From Pelagibacterales bacterium SAG-MED49 (lineage in GTDB: Bacteria; Pseudomonadota; Alphaproteobacteria; Pelagibacterales; Pelagibacteraceae), in assembly GCA_014653365.1 (NCBI GenBank), contig JACWEQ010000003.1:58501-122500 (forward strand): a DNA stretch of 64,000 nt, read 5' to 3'. Both the position numbers and the translations under genes were made by a program. Position 1 is the stretch's first letter. Each line of letters begins with the position of its first letter. This document shows, one piece after another, positions 8,815 to 16,920 of the stretch. Under the pieces are notes generated by a model. It was not told the origin of the DNA. It did no database searches and saw only the letters and a list, made by a program, of their open reading frames with translations.

Positions 8815-10493
8815 TAAGTTGTTGTTGTCTTGATGGTAGTTCGCTTCATTATGAATACTTGTTGAGCCATAGTTAAAATATTATTAACTGTCCAGTAGAT
8901 TACTAGTCCTGCAGGGAATGGAGCTAAAATTATTGTAAGGAAAAGTGGGAAGAACATAAATATTTTTGCTTGCATTGGATCAGTTGGAGCTGGATTTAAT
9001 TTTTGTTGAATAAACATTGAAACTCCCATTGCAATAGGCCATGCACCAATCATTAAAAAAGAAGGTACGTCATATGGCAATAGACCAAACAAGTTAAACA
9101 ATGAAGTTGGGTCTCTTTCTGATAAATCTTGAATCCAACCATAAAAAGGCATTTGTCTCATTTCAATGGTTACAAATAAAACTTTATATAAAGCAAAGAA
9201 TACGGGTATCTGAACCAATATAGGTAAGCAACCTGACATTGGATTAACTTTCTCTTTTTTATAAAGAGCCATCATTTCTTGCTGTAGTTTCATTTTATCT
9301 TCTTTATGAAGATCTTTAAGTCTTACCATTTCAGGCTGTAGAGCTTTCATTTTTGCCATGCTCCTAAATGAAAAGTTTGCAAGAGGAAAAAATGCTAGTC
9401 GAATACAAATTGTAATTGCAATGATCGCCAGTCCATAATTTCCAAGCAATTTAAAGAAGTAATCTATCCCATAAAATAAAGGTTTAGTGATAAAATATAA
9501 AAAACCCCAATCAATCGCCAAATCAAATTTATCTATATTTAAAGACTCAGCATATCCGTCAATTACCTCAACTCTTTTTGCTGCAACAATTATTTGCATT
9601 TCATCTTCTATGGTAGAGTTTTCTTTTAGTGCGAGTGGCTCCGTTCCTACAAAGTTTGCTCGAAATTTATCTTTGTAGTCAAATGTAGTTTTAAATTCCT
9701 TACCTTTTGGAGGTATTAATGAAGTGATCCAAAATTTATCAGAAATTCCAAGCCATCCTTTTTGTGAGGTTCTTGAAAATTTTTCTTCTTGGATGTCATC
9801 ATAATCTTTTTCGATTAACTCGTCGTCTAATGTTGCCAGAAGCCCTTCGTGAAGGATGTAAAAATTTGATATATCAGGAATTTGTTTTCTAATTATTTGT
9901 CCATATGAATAAAAATCATATTCATTATTTGTTGAATTGACTACTCTTTGTTTGATTGTAAACAGAAATTTATCATCTAAAGCTATTTCTTTTTCAAAAG
10001 TAATTCCTTGGTCATTGGTCCATGACAATTTAACTGGAGATTGATCCGTTAATCTGCTGTTCCCTGATACAGTCCAAACAGAGTTTGAATTTGGAATATC
10101 AATATTCTTATCAGTTGTTATAAATCCACTCTCTATTAGGTACCCATCTTTAGAATTTCTTGGTGATAAAAGTTTTACTTTCTCATCACTTTCTAAGGCA
10201 ATATTATATTCTTTAAACGTTAAGTCATCGATTGCAGCACCTTTTAGAGATATAGAGCCAACTATACTCTGATTTTCAAATTGAATTCTTTTACTTTGTC
10301 CTAATGCTTCTTCTCTTGAAATTTCAGTTATATTTTCTTTTTGATCTAAGCTTGGCGCATCAGTGCTTTGTTCAGTTTTATTTTTTTCTGCTAAATTTTC
10401 TTTAGTTATTGGTGGAGGAGCAAAATATAGACTATATAGTATTATAACAGCTGCTGATAAAGAGATGGCTGCAATGACATTTCGAGTATCCAT
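8814..10493 (-). CDS. yidC: Membrane protein insertase YidC
   Basis: It inserts and folds inner-membrane proteins alone or with SecYEG. The N terminus has one membrane segment (about residues 5-25), then a large periplasmic beta domain to roughly residue 330, then the conserved five-helix core with the cytoplasmic coiled loop (MAKMKALQPEMVRLKD) and the MSGCLPILVQIPVFFALY segment. It has 559 aa, the long proteobacterial form. It overlaps argB by one base and abuts yidD upstream, in the usual rpmH-rnpA-yidD-yidC order. Confidence 0.97.
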   Translation of the reverse strand: MDTRNVIAAISLSAAVIILYSLYFAPPPITKENLAEKNKTEQSTDAPSLDQKENITEISREEALGQSKRIQFENQSIVGSISLKGAAIDDLTFKEYNIALESDEKVKLLSPRNSKDGYLIESGFITTDKNIDIPNSNSVWTVSGNSRLTDQSPVKLSWTNDQGITFEKEIALDDKFLFTIKQRVVNSTNNEYDFYSYGQIIRKQIPDISNFYILHEGLLATLDDELIEKDYDDIQEEKFSRTSQKGWLGISDKFWITSLIPPKGKEFKTTFDYKDKFRANFVGTEPLALKENSTIEDEMQIIVAAKRVEVIDGYAESLNIDKFDLAIDWGFLYFITKPLFYGIDYFFKLLGNYGLAIIAITICIRLAFFPLANFSFRSMAKMKALQPEMVRLKDLHKEDKMKLQQEMMALYKKEKVNPMSGCLPILVQIPVFFALYKVLFVTIEMRQMPFYGWIQDLSERDPTSLFNLFGLLPYDVPSFLMIGAWPIAMGVSMFIQQKLNPAPTDPMQAKIFMFFPLFLTIILAPFPAGLVIYWTVNNILTMAQQVFIMKRTTIKTTTT

Positions 10494-10744
10494 TATTTTT
10501 TAGCTTTTATCTCTTTTTTAACTGGGTCAAATCCATCGCCACCTCCTAAAAATTTAATTGGATGGCACGATAAAATTCTTTTTAAGCTAACATAAGTCCC
10601 TTTGATTAAACCAAATTCTTTTAAAGCATCAATACTGTATTCTGAGCATGTAGGTAAATATCTGCAAGATTGTCCAAGCAAAGGACTGATAACAAATTTA
10701 TATCCTTTAATTAATTTAATTAAAATACTTGTAAAAATGTTCAT
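10493..10744 (-). CDS. yidD: Membrane protein insertion efficiency factor
   Basis: This small 83-aa protein carries the family signature: an amphipathic N terminus, then SPLLGQSCRYLPTCSEYS with its two Cys residues, then a GGDGFDPV tail. YidD aids YidC-dependent insertion at the inner face of the membrane. It overlaps both neighbours by one base, between rnpA and yidC, and is thus tightly coupled to them. Confidence 0.95.
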   Translation of the reverse strand: MNIFTSILIKLIKGYKFVISPLLGQSCRYLPTCSEYSIDALKEFGLIKGTYVSLKRILSCHPIKFLGGGDGFDPVKKEIKAKK

Positions 10745-11085
10745 TATTTAATTTTTTCTAAATCCTGAAATAAGGTTTCTTTTATATTTGTGTATTCATT
10801 GTTTAGCATAGTTGACTTGGCAATAACAAGATATGAATAGTTAAATTTTAATGATACTTTTTTAACCGCATCATTAACAATATTTCTTAACCTTCTTTTA
10901 ATTTTATTTCTTTTAACCGCATTTCCAATTTTTTTCTTAGTTACAAAGCTTATATTCAATTTGTTAATATCTTTATTTGCTAAGCTTCCAAAAAAAATTG
11001 TAACATATTTGTTAGAGATTTTTTTTTGTTTTAATAGATTTTTGAATTCCTCGTTTTTTGAAAGAGCAAGTATTTTGCTTTTCAT
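10744..11085 (-). CDS. rnpA: Ribonuclease P protein component
   Basis: This is the protein subunit of RNase P, which helps the catalytic RNA process tRNA 5' ends. The basic RNR motif region (IGNAVKRNKIKRRLRN, residues about 52-67) is clear, with a preceding FVTKKK stretch. It has 113 aa, a usual size. It lies four bases after rpmH, the conserved pairing, and overlaps yidD by one base. Confidence 0.95.
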   Translation of the reverse strand: MKSKILALSKNEEFKNLLKQKKISNKYVTIFFGSLANKDINKLNISFVTKKKIGNAVKRNKIKRRLRNIVNDAVKKVSLKFNYSYLVIAKSTMLNNEYTNIKETLFQDLEKIK

Positions 11086-11089
11086 TTAT

Positions 11090-11230
11090 CTAAACAGAGA
11101 CAGTTAACGATTTTCTTCCTCTTGCTCTTCTTCTAGCCAAAAGTTTTTGTCCACCCTTAGTTTTCATTTTCGATCTAAAGCCATGTTTTCTAGCTCTTTT
11201 AACGTTAGATGGTTGGTATGTTCGTTTCAT
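11090..11230 (-). CDS. rpmH: 50S ribosomal protein L34
   Basis: Translating the minus strand from the ATG at 11230 gives a 46-aa, very basic protein beginning [19 protein letters not shown], unmistakably L34. It ends in KSLTVSV before TAG at 11090. It is the first gene of the long minus-strand run and lies 33 bases downstream of a near-consensus promoter. Confidence 0.97.
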   Translation of the reverse strand: MKRTYQPSNVKRARKHGFRSKMKTKGGQKLLARRRARGRKSLTVSV

Positions 11231-11262
11231 AAATGTGGTTAATTTTTAATTAAATTTCGCCC

Positions 11263-11291
11263 TTTATAGTAATTAAATATATAAATAGCAA
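11263..11291 (-). promoter_or_regulatory. Promoter for the rpmH operon
   Basis: On the minus strand TTGCTA (11291-11286) and TATAAA (11268-11263) are separated by exactly 17 bases, close to the sigma-70 consensus. The ATG of rpmH follows 33 bases after the -10 box. It faces away from the TVP38 gene at 11323, so this gap serves divergent genes. Confidence 0.7.
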
Positions 11292-11322
11292 ATAGAAGAT
11301 TTTATAAATAGCATTAGATTTA

Positions 11323-12045
11323 ATGGAAAAAGCTAAAAAAATTAAAATATTTATAGGGTTATTTTATCTTGTAGCTATTTGCTTGTTTTTATATTTTTTC
11401 TTTTCAAAATTTAGTCTTCAAGATCTTACCTCTTACGATTTCATCAGAGAAAATAGGTCTTACTTTTTTGAACTTAAAAATTCTAATTTATTTTTAATAT
11501 CAATAATTTTTTTATTATTAACTATTTTATGGGTATTTCCATTTTTAGGATTTGGATCTCCTGTGGCTTTACTAGGTGGATTTATTTTTGGAAAATGGAT
11601 AGGTACTTTTATTGTTGTCTTAGGATTAAGCATTGGTGCAACTTTTTTATATGTGTTTGGTAATTACTTTTTAAAAGATTTAATTAGAGAAAAATTTTTA
11701 AATAGATTTAAATCTCTCGAGATTAAATTTAAAAAATCAGAATTTACTTTTTTATTAATCTATCGTTTTATAGGAGGAATACCCTGGCAGCTGAGTTGTC
11801 TTATACCTACTCTTTTTAATGTAAGAGCAAAAAACTTTTTCTTTGCATCATTAATTGGGATTATCCCTCAGATTTTTTTAGCAGTTTCTATTGGTAGTGG
11901 ATTAGAAAAAATAATTGATCAAAATTCAGAAATTCCTAGCATAACAGATATAATTTTTTCTGCAGATATATATGTTCCAATTTTAGCTTTTTTTGGATTG
12001 ATTTTAATAACAATTATTTTAAGAAAATTATTCTACAAAAATTAA
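11323..12045 (+). CDS. TVP38/TMEM64 (DedA/VTT-type) membrane protein
   Basis: This 240-aa integral membrane protein has an N-terminal membrane segment (residues about 8-28), then the VTT/SNARE-associated core: a re-entrant segment around FLGFGSPVALLGGFIFG, a GLSIGATFLY helix, RFIGGIPWQLSCLIPTLF, and closing hydrophobic segments. Members of this superfamily are linked to lipid scrambling, envelope homeostasis and transport of undecaprenyl phosphate or other lipids. The exact substrate cannot be inferred here. The gene is divergent from rpmH. Confidence 0.85.
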   Translation: MEKAKKIKIFIGLFYLVAICLFLYFFFSKFSLQDLTSYDFIRENRSYFFELKNSNLFLISIIFLLLTILWVFPFLGFGSPVALLGGFIFGKWIGTFIVVLGLSIGATFLYVFGNYFLKDLIREKFLNRFKSLEIKFKKSEFTFLLIYRFIGGIPWQLSCLIPTLFNVRAKNFFFASLIGIIPQIFLAVSIGSGLEKIIDQNSEIPSITDIIFSADIYVPILAFFGLILITIILRKLFYKN

Positions 12046-12049
12046 TTTT

Positions 12050-12123
12050 TGGTGCTCCCACCCTGTACTGACCAGGAAATTAGTCATTACCAATGACTTG
12101 ATATACCATTTATCTATAGGAGC
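12050..12123 (-). tRNA. tRNA-Thr (GGT), unusual T loop
   Basis: Read on the minus strand, a 74-nt cloverleaf is complete. The 7-bp acceptor is GCTCCTA with TGGGAGC (one GU pair); the D stem GATA/TATC has loop AATGGTA; the anticodon stem AGTCA/TGACT has loop TTGGTAA, anticodon GGT; the variable loop is 4 nt; the T stem is TCCTG/CAGGG; A73 and an encoded CCA follow. U8, A14, G18, G19, A21, T55 and C56 are present, but the T loop reads GTCAGTA, so the usual T54 and A58 are both G. It may be a functional variant or an early pseudogene. It sits antisense in the gap between two plus-strand genes. Confidence 0.8.
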
Positions 12124-12222
12124 TAATAAACAAATTATATTTTATTGATAATAAAGCATTTTTTTCAAAATATTGCCTTAATTTTTTAGGTAATATGATT
12201 TATATCTACATCAGGAAATTTT

Positions 12223-12423
12223 ATGGGAATTCATTACGATTATAAATCTACTAAAGGTAATAAGCTTATGGAAAAGCAAGCTAAGAGAGAAAAGAAGCTT
12301 GCTGAAAAAAAAGCTAAGCGCATAGCAAAAGAAGGGCCAATAGAGGAAGAGGTAAAACCAAAAACTTTAGACACCTCTAAGCCAATTACTTTAGACTTTC
12401 TTACAAATCCAGATAAAGAATGA
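12223..12423 (+). CDS. Small charged conserved-type protein of unknown function
   Basis: This 66-aa protein is very rich in Lys and Glu, with a predicted helix around MEKQAKREKKLAEKKAKR and an acidic, Pro-containing tail. An AGGA ribosome site stands eight bases before the ATG, and a plausible promoter (TTGCCT about 50 bases upstream, then TATGAT) precedes it. Its stop TGA overlaps the ATG of the next micro-gene (ATGA), suggesting translational coupling. I do not recognise a family. Confidence 0.7.
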   Translation: MGIHYDYKSTKGNKLMEKQAKREKKLAEKKAKRIAKEGPIEEEVKPKTLDTSKPITLDFLTNPDKE

Positions 12424-12521
12424 ATTCAAAAGATAAAAATGAGCGTCTAAGCTTAGCGCTGAGAAAAAATTTAAAGAAAAGAAAACTTTTTCAAAAAAAA
12501 ACAAAAAAGAAAAATAAATAA
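12420..12521 (+). CDS. Micro-protein of 33 aa, translationally coupled to dcd
   Basis: An ATG at 12420 overlapping the previous stop opens a 33-codon frame that ends in TAA at 12519-12521, whose last base is the A of the dcd ATG (TAATG). The product is strongly basic: [19 protein letters not shown] followed by a Lys/Arg-rich tail. Short proteins with a similar LRxNLKRRK core are common next to other genes in alphaproteobacteria (from memory, not checked). The junctions on both sides argue that it is translated. Function unknown. Confidence 0.65.
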   Translation: MNSKDKNERLSLALRKNLKKRKLFQKKTKKKNK

Positions 12522-13075
12522 TGTCAGTTCTTTCAGATAAGTGGATTAGAAAAATGTCAAAAGAACAGGGTATGATTACTCCATTTGAGGAAAAACAAGT
12601 TAGAGGCAACAGTATTTCATATGGGCTATCTTCTTTTGGTTACGATGCTAGAGTATCTGAAGAATTTAAAATTTTTACCAATGTAAACTCTGAAATAGTT
12701 GATCCTAAAAATTTTAAACCAACAAATTTTGTAACTAAAAATGTTTTAGAGTGTATTATTCCACCTAATTCTTTTGTATTAGCTAGAACAGTTGAAAAGT
12801 TTAAAATACCAGATGATGTATTGGTTATTTGTCTGGGTAAATCCACTTATGCAAGATGTGGAATTATAGTTAATGTAACACCTTTAGAGCCCGGATGGGA
12901 AGGTTACGTAACATTAGAATTTTCAAACACAACACCATTGCCTGCAAAAATTTATGCAAATGAAGGTGTTGCACAATTTATTTTTTTAAAGGGAAATGAA
13001 AAACCAGAAGTGACTTATGCTGATAGAAATGGAAAATACATGGGTCAAACTGGGGTAACTTTACCCAAAGTTTAA
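12521..13075 (+). CDS. dcd: dCTP deaminase
   Basis: It deaminates dCTP to dUTP, the main bacterial route toward dTMP. The trimeric dUTPase-like fold is seen in KSTYARCGI (phosphate-binding Ser and Arg), [16 protein letters not shown] with the catalytic Glu, and [13 protein letters not shown]-terminal GQTGVTLP tail folds over the nucleotide. The protein has 184 aa, a usual length. The gene is two bases before murA. Confidence 0.96.
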   Translation: MSVLSDKWIRKMSKEQGMITPFEEKQVRGNSISYGLSSFGYDARVSEEFKIFTNVNSEIVDPKNFKPTNFVTKNVLECIIPPNSFVLARTVEKFKIPDDVLVICLGKSTYARCGIIVNVTPLEPGWEGYVTLEFSNTTPLPAKIYANEGVAQFIFLKGNEKPEVTYADRNGKYMGQTGVTLPKV

Positions 13076-13077
13076 TC

Positions 13078-14331
13078 ATGCAAAAACTGGAAGTCTTTGG
13101 AGCTAATAAGCTCAAAGGGCAAATAAAAATATCAGGTTCAAAAAATGCTTCTTTGCCTATCTTGGCAGCAACCTTGCTATCAAGTAAAAAAATTTTTTTA
13201 AATAATTTACCAAATGTTAAAGATATTGAGACAATGATTAATTTACTGCAATCATTAGGATCAAAAATAAAATCTAATAAGCAAAAATTAATCATTGATA
13301 ATTCTAAACAATATAAAAAAATTGCCTCATACAGTTTGGTAAAAACAATGAGGGCAGGAATTTTGGTTCTTGGCCCTTTACTTGCAAAGTTTGGTAGTGC
13401 AAAAGTTTCACTACCAGGAGGATGTGCAATTGGCACAAGGCCAGTAGATATTCATTTAAAAGCACTATCAAAACTTGGCGTTAAATATAAAATTATTGAA
13501 GGCTATGTACATGCTACAGCCCCTAAAGGTTTAATTGGTTCTAAAATTCGATTTTCAAAAATTTCAGTTGGAGCTACAGAAAATTTAATTATTGCAGCAA
13601 GTCTAGCAAAAGGTACTACTATTTTAAGTAATTGTGCAATTGAACCTGAAATAAAAGATTTGGTTAATTTTTTAATTAAAGCTGGGTGTAATATAAAGTG
13701 GATTGCAAAACGTTCACTAAAAATTATAGGAGTAAATAAAATTAATGAAACAACCTATCCAATTATGTTTGATCGAATTGAGGCCGGTACTTATTTGGTC
13801 GCAGCAGCTGTTACCGAGGGGAATTTAAAAATTAAAAATGTTATACCAAGTATTATTCAAACTGAAATCAACACTCTTAAAAAAATAGGTGCTAAAATTA
13901 GTACAAAAAAAGATGAAATTCATATTATTGGAAATAAAAAGATCAATGGTATGAATATAAAAACGGCACCTTACCCAGGTTTTCCAACAGATCTACAAGC
14001 ACAGATCATGGTATTGTTGTGTAAAGCAAATAAAAAATCTTTAATAACAGAAGATATTTTTGAAAATAGATTTATGCACGTTGCAGAGTTAAATCGAATG
14101 GGTGCTCAAATCTCAACCAATGGTAATAAGGCTATAATTGAAGGAAATATAAAATTTGCAGCAGCAGAACTAATGGCAACTGACCTAAGAGCTTCGGTTT
14201 CATTAATTCTTGCGGCATTAACTGCAAAAGGTAAATCAGTTATAAATAGAATTTATCATCTAGATCGTGGATATGAGAGTATAGAGAAAAAATTAAAAAA
14301 AGTTGGTGCAAAAATTAGAAGAGTAAATTAA
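13078..14331 (+). CDS. murA: UDP-N-acetylglucosamine 1-carboxyvinyltransferase
   Basis: It catalyses the first committed step of peptidoglycan synthesis, transferring enolpyruvate from PEP to UDP-GlcNAc. Lys22-Asn23 in GSKNAS and Cys116 in PGGCAIGTRP are the known substrate and catalytic residues, so the enzyme should be sensitive to fosfomycin-type attack at the Cys. It has 417 aa, typical. Its last base is shared with the next ATG (TAATG). Confidence 0.97.
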   Translation: MQKLEVFGANKLKGQIKISGSKNASLPILAATLLSSKKIFLNNLPNVKDIETMINLLQSLGSKIKSNKQKLIIDNSKQYKKIASYSLVKTMRAGILVLGPLLAKFGSAKVSLPGGCAIGTRPVDIHLKALSKLGVKYKIIEGYVHATAPKGLIGSKIRFSKISVGATENLIIAASLAKGTTILSNCAIEPEIKDLVNFLIKAGCNIKWIAKRSLKIIGVNKINETTYPIMFDRIEAGTYLVAAAVTEGNLKIKNVIPSIIQTEINTLKKIGAKISTKKDEIHIIGNKKINGMNIKTAPYPGFPTDLQAQIMVLLCKANKKSLITEDIFENRFMHVAELNRMGAQISTNGNKAIIEGNIKFAAAELMATDLRASVSLILAALTAKGKSVINRIYHLDRGYESIEKKLKKVGAKIRRVN

Positions 14332-14732
14332 TGGATAAGAAGTATTTAGCACAAATAATTGCAACAGATAATGAGGGTTTGCAAATGATTTCAGCATGCA
14401 CTGCTGGTGCAAAAGTTAAAGTAGCAGATATCAAATACCTTGCGTCCAATAAAGTTTTTTTAATATCAATTGAACGAACTAAAATTGAAACAGACCAAGA
14501 AGATAAAAAAATTAATAGTGTCTGCAGGTTTGATTTTGTTGACAAAGTAAAGTCTAAAAATATTGATCAAAAAAACGATGATTTAGCTTTAGATTTAATT
14601 GCCATAGATTATTTAAAAAATAAAGATGATTATGAAATTAACTTAATTTTTGATAATAATGCCTACATTGCTTTGACTACCGAAACAATTGAAGTAAGAC
14701 TAGAAGATCAAAATGAAATTAAAGAGCAATGA
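14331..14732 (+). CDS. DUF2948 family protein
   Basis: This 133-aa protein sits between murA and hisD, the place where DUF2948 genes are found in alphaproteobacteria. Matching features are an opening on discriminating sensory-like ISACTAGAKVKVADIKYL, a middle RFDFVDKV strand, and a C-terminal region INLIFDNNAYIALTTETIEV followed by the acidic tail. It is soluble, without a signal peptide. Function is not established. It overlaps hisD by four bases (ATGA). Confidence 0.8.
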   Translation: MDKKYLAQIIATDNEGLQMISACTAGAKVKVADIKYLASNKVFLISIERTKIETDQEDKKINSVCRFDFVDKVKSKNIDQKNDDLALDLIAIDYLKNKDDYEINLIFDNNAYIALTTETIEVRLEDQNEIKEQ

Positions 14733-16012
14733 AGATATTAAATAGTAATAACAGAAATTTTAATAAAGCTTTAGATAATTTGCTCTTACAAAGAAAAAGA
14801 AAGGTTCAATCTAATTCAGTTTCTGTTTCAAGTATTATTAAAGACGTTAAGAAAAATGGAGACAAAGCTATTTTAAAATATGAAAAAAAATTCAATCAAA
14901 ACAAAACTATCGTACCCACCTCTAATCAAATTTCAAAATCAATTAAGTCTCTTGATAAAAAAGTTAAAAATGCAATTGATCTTGCATATACAAGAATACA
15001 TAAATTTCATTCTCTTCAAAAATTTAAGAATATTTCATATACAGATAAACTAAAGAACAGATTAGAATATAAATATGTTCCAATAGAATCGGTTGCAATA
15101 TATGTGCCTGGTTCTTCTGCATCATACCCATCAAGTGTTTTAATGAATGCAATTCCCGCAATTGTTGCAGGAGTTAAAAGAATTGTAATGATTAATCCTG
15201 GGTTTAAAGGAAAACAAAATCCAGCAGTTTTATATGCTGCTCGTAAATGTAAAATTAAAGAAATTTATTCAATTGGAGGTCCATCCGCTATTGCAGCAGT
15301 AGCTTATGGCACTAAAAAAATTAATAAAGTTAATAAAATTGTAGGTCCTGGCAACGCTTATGTTGCAGCAGCTAAAAAAGAAGTTTTTGGTGATGTTGGA
15401 ATTGAAGGAATGACTGCAGGACCTTCTGAAGTAACCATAGTATGTGATAAATTTTCAAATCCAGAATGGGTTGCAAGCGACTTAATTGGTCAAGCAGAGC
15501 ATGATAATCTTGCTCAGTGCATTTTAATTTCTAAAGATAAATCATTAATAGAAAAAGTTAAAATTGAAATATTTAAACAATTAAAAAATATTTCAAGACA
15601 ATCGGTTGCTAAAAAAAGTTTAATGAGTAATGGAATTTTAATGCATATCGGCTCTGATAAAAGAATAATTGAGATGGTTAATAAAATTGCACCAGAGCAT
15701 TTAGAGCTTAATGTTAAAAATTATAAATCATTTATTCCAAAAATTAAAAATTCAGGATCTATTTGCTTAGGAAAATATGCTGTTATGGCAATGACTGATT
15801 ATAATGTTGGTTCAAACCATATACTACCTACTAACGGTTCAGCAAAATATTCAAGTGGAGTAAGCGTTAATGAATTCTATAAACGGATTTCCTACATAAA
15901 CTTATCTAAAAAGGGTATTGAAAGTCTTGGACCATCCGTTATAACACTTGCAAATTACGAAGGGTTGGCAGGACATGCACAATCTGTAAAAATAAGATTG
16001 AAAGGAAAATAA
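14729..16012 (+). CDS. hisD: Histidinol dehydrogenase
   Basis: It oxidises L-histidinol to histidine in two NAD-linked steps. The signature region with [14 protein letters not shown] carries the zinc-binding Gln and His, and APEHLELN provides the catalytic Glu-His pair; a later His of GLAGHAQSV completes the site. It has 427 aa, normal. With hisS, hisZ and hisG downstream, histidine genes cluster over 14.7-20 kb, but tRNA and csp genes intervene. Confidence 0.96.
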   Translation: MKILNSNNRNFNKALDNLLLQRKRKVQSNSVSVSSIIKDVKKNGDKAILKYEKKFNQNKTIVPTSNQISKSIKSLDKKVKNAIDLAYTRIHKFHSLQKFKNISYTDKLKNRLEYKYVPIESVAIYVPGSSASYPSSVLMNAIPAIVAGVKRIVMINPGFKGKQNPAVLYAARKCKIKEIYSIGGPSAIAAVAYGTKKINKVNKIVGPGNAYVAAAKKEVFGDVGIEGMTAGPSEVTIVCDKFSNPEWVASDLIGQAEHDNLAQCILISKDKSLIEKVKIEIFKQLKNISRQSVAKKSLMSNGILMHIGSDKRIIEMVNKIAPEHLELNVKNYKSFIPKIKNSGSICLGKYAVMAMTDYNVGSNHILPTNGSAKYSSGVSVNEFYKRISYINLSKKGIESLGPSVITLANYEGLAGHAQSVKIRLKGK

Positions 16013-16013
16013 T

Positions 16014-16232
16014 TTGGCTAAAGAAGAAAATATTTTAGAGCTTAAAGGAAAAGTTTCTGACCTACTTCCAAATGCTATGTTCCGTGTTTTGTTAGAGAAC
16101 GGACACACAGTAACAGCTCATGCTGCAGGAAAACTTCGTAAAAACAGAATTAGAGTACTTCAAGGAGATACAGTCACAGTTTCTGTATCAACATACGATC
16201 TAACAAAAGGTAGAATAATCTTTAGGGGTTAG
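16014..16232 (+). CDS. infA: Translation initiation factor IF-1
   Basis: This 72-aa protein is a single OB-fold (S1-like) domain with the hallmark [28 protein letters not shown]. It binds the ribosomal A site during initiation. The start codon is TTG at 16014, one base after the hisD stop; no ATG exists near this position, and the protein begins [12 protein letters not shown], the normal family N terminus. Use of TTG may limit output relative to its neighbours. Confidence 0.96.
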   Translation: MAKEENILELKGKVSDLLPNAMFRVLLENGHTVTAHAAGKLRKNRIRVLQGDTVTVSVSTYDLTKGRIIFRG

Positions 16233-16237
16233 ATTTT

Positions 16238-16312
16238 GCCTCGGTAGCTCAGGAGTAGAGCAGAGCCCTGAAAAGGCTTGTGTCGGAGGTGCGAATCCTT
16301 CCCGAGGCACCA
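16238..16312 (+). tRNA. tRNA-Phe (GAA)
   Basis: A full cloverleaf is seen: acceptor GCCTCGG/CCGAGGC, D stem GCTC/GAGC, anticodon stem GAGCC/GGCTT with loop CTGAAAA (anticodon GAA), T stem GGAGG/CCTTC with one GU pair, and an encoded CCA. It begins six bases after the infA stop and is probably cut out of the same transcript. Confidence 0.95.
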
Positions 16313-16394
16313 CCATCTACTTTTCATCTTGAAATTATTAAAAAATCAAATTAGCTTTATGGAATATTAAACAACATAAGGACTGAGAAATAAG

Positions 16395-16607
16395 ATGAGT
16401 ACACTAACTGGTAAAATTAAATGGTATAATGGTAAAAAAGGATTTGGCTTCATTGAAAGAGATGACAAAGAAAAAGATGCTTTTGTACATGCTTCAGCAG
16501 TAAAAACAGCTGGTATGAGATATCTAAATGAAGGCGATAAACTTGAGTTTTCATTAGAAGACGGCCCCAAAGGTCCTTCTGCAGTTAATTTAAAAAAAAT
16601 AGACTAA
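16395..16607 (+). CDS. Cold-shock domain protein
   Basis: This 70-aa single cold-shock domain has both RNA-binding motifs, KGFGFIER (RNP1) and DAFVHASAV (RNP2), after an N-terminal GKIKWYNGKK. It is a single-stranded nucleic acid chaperone. A Shine-Dalgarno-like AAGGA stands about 15 bases before the ATG, and roughly 80 bases of untranslated leader follow tRNA-Phe. A clear hairpin terminator follows, so it is likely transcribed strongly on its own. Confidence 0.95.
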   Translation: MSTLTGKIKWYNGKKGFGFIERDDKEKDAFVHASAVKTAGMRYLNEGDKLEFSLEDGPKGPSAVNLKKID

Positions 16608-16628
16608 TTTTTTTATAAAAATTTTTTA

Positions 16629-16671
16629 AAGGGCGTTTTATCTATTAAAATAGATATACGTCCTTTTTTAT
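16629..16671 (+). terminator. Rho-independent terminator of the cold-shock gene
   Basis: Downstream of csp, AAGGGCG pairs with CGTCCTT at the base and TATCTA with TAGATA near the loop, followed by a run of T. This is one of few strong hairpin terminators in the window, fitting a highly expressed monocistronic gene. Confidence 0.8.
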
Positions 16672-16840
16672 TTAACCCTTGAATAATCATTATTTTTGTC
16701 TAAAAGACTGCCCATGATTATAAATATTACATTTCGAGAGACTTCAAGAAGCACTCATAGAATTTGTTTCCATAGCCTGTAGGCTATTTATTTATAATAT
16801 AATTTTTAATCCACATAAAAATAATATAAAAACAAGGAAT
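16672..16840. other. Intergenic gap before tRNA-His; no gene recognised
   Basis: These 169 bases hold no convincing reading frame. I see a small hairpin (ATAGCC/GGCTAT, about 16764-16779) and a TATAAT at about 16794-16799 that could be the -10 box for tRNA-His and hisS. A short pair GTC/GAC near 16699 is too weak to call. A small RNA is possible but unsupported. Confidence 0.35.
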
Positions 16841-16915
16841 GCCTGGGTGGTGTAACGGTTAGCACGAAAGTTTGTGGAACTTTAAGTTTGAGTTCGATTC
16901 TCAGCCCGGGTACCA
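16841..16915 (+). tRNA. tRNA-His (GTG) lacking G-1
   Basis: The cloverleaf is acceptor GCCTGGG/CCCGGGT, D stem GTGT/GCAC, anticodon stem AAAGT/ACTTT with loop TTGTGGA (anticodon GTG), T stem TTGAG/CTCAG and encoded CCA. Position 1 is G paired with U72, position 73 is A, and the base before position 1 is T, so the nearly universal G-1 is not encoded. This matches the divergent identity set described for Caulobacter-type alphaproteobacteria. The gene lies five bases before the hisS ATG. Confidence 0.95.
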
Positions 16916-16920
16916 AAAAA

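Noticed and set aside
12046-12130. A riboswitch or small RNA on the plus strand downstream of the TVP38 gene
   Set aside because: The pairing is better explained by a complete tRNA-Thr cloverleaf on the minus strand.
16888-16920. An earlier ATG for hisS
   Set aside because: It lies within tRNA-His, and the ATG at 16921 right after the tRNA gives a normal N terminus.
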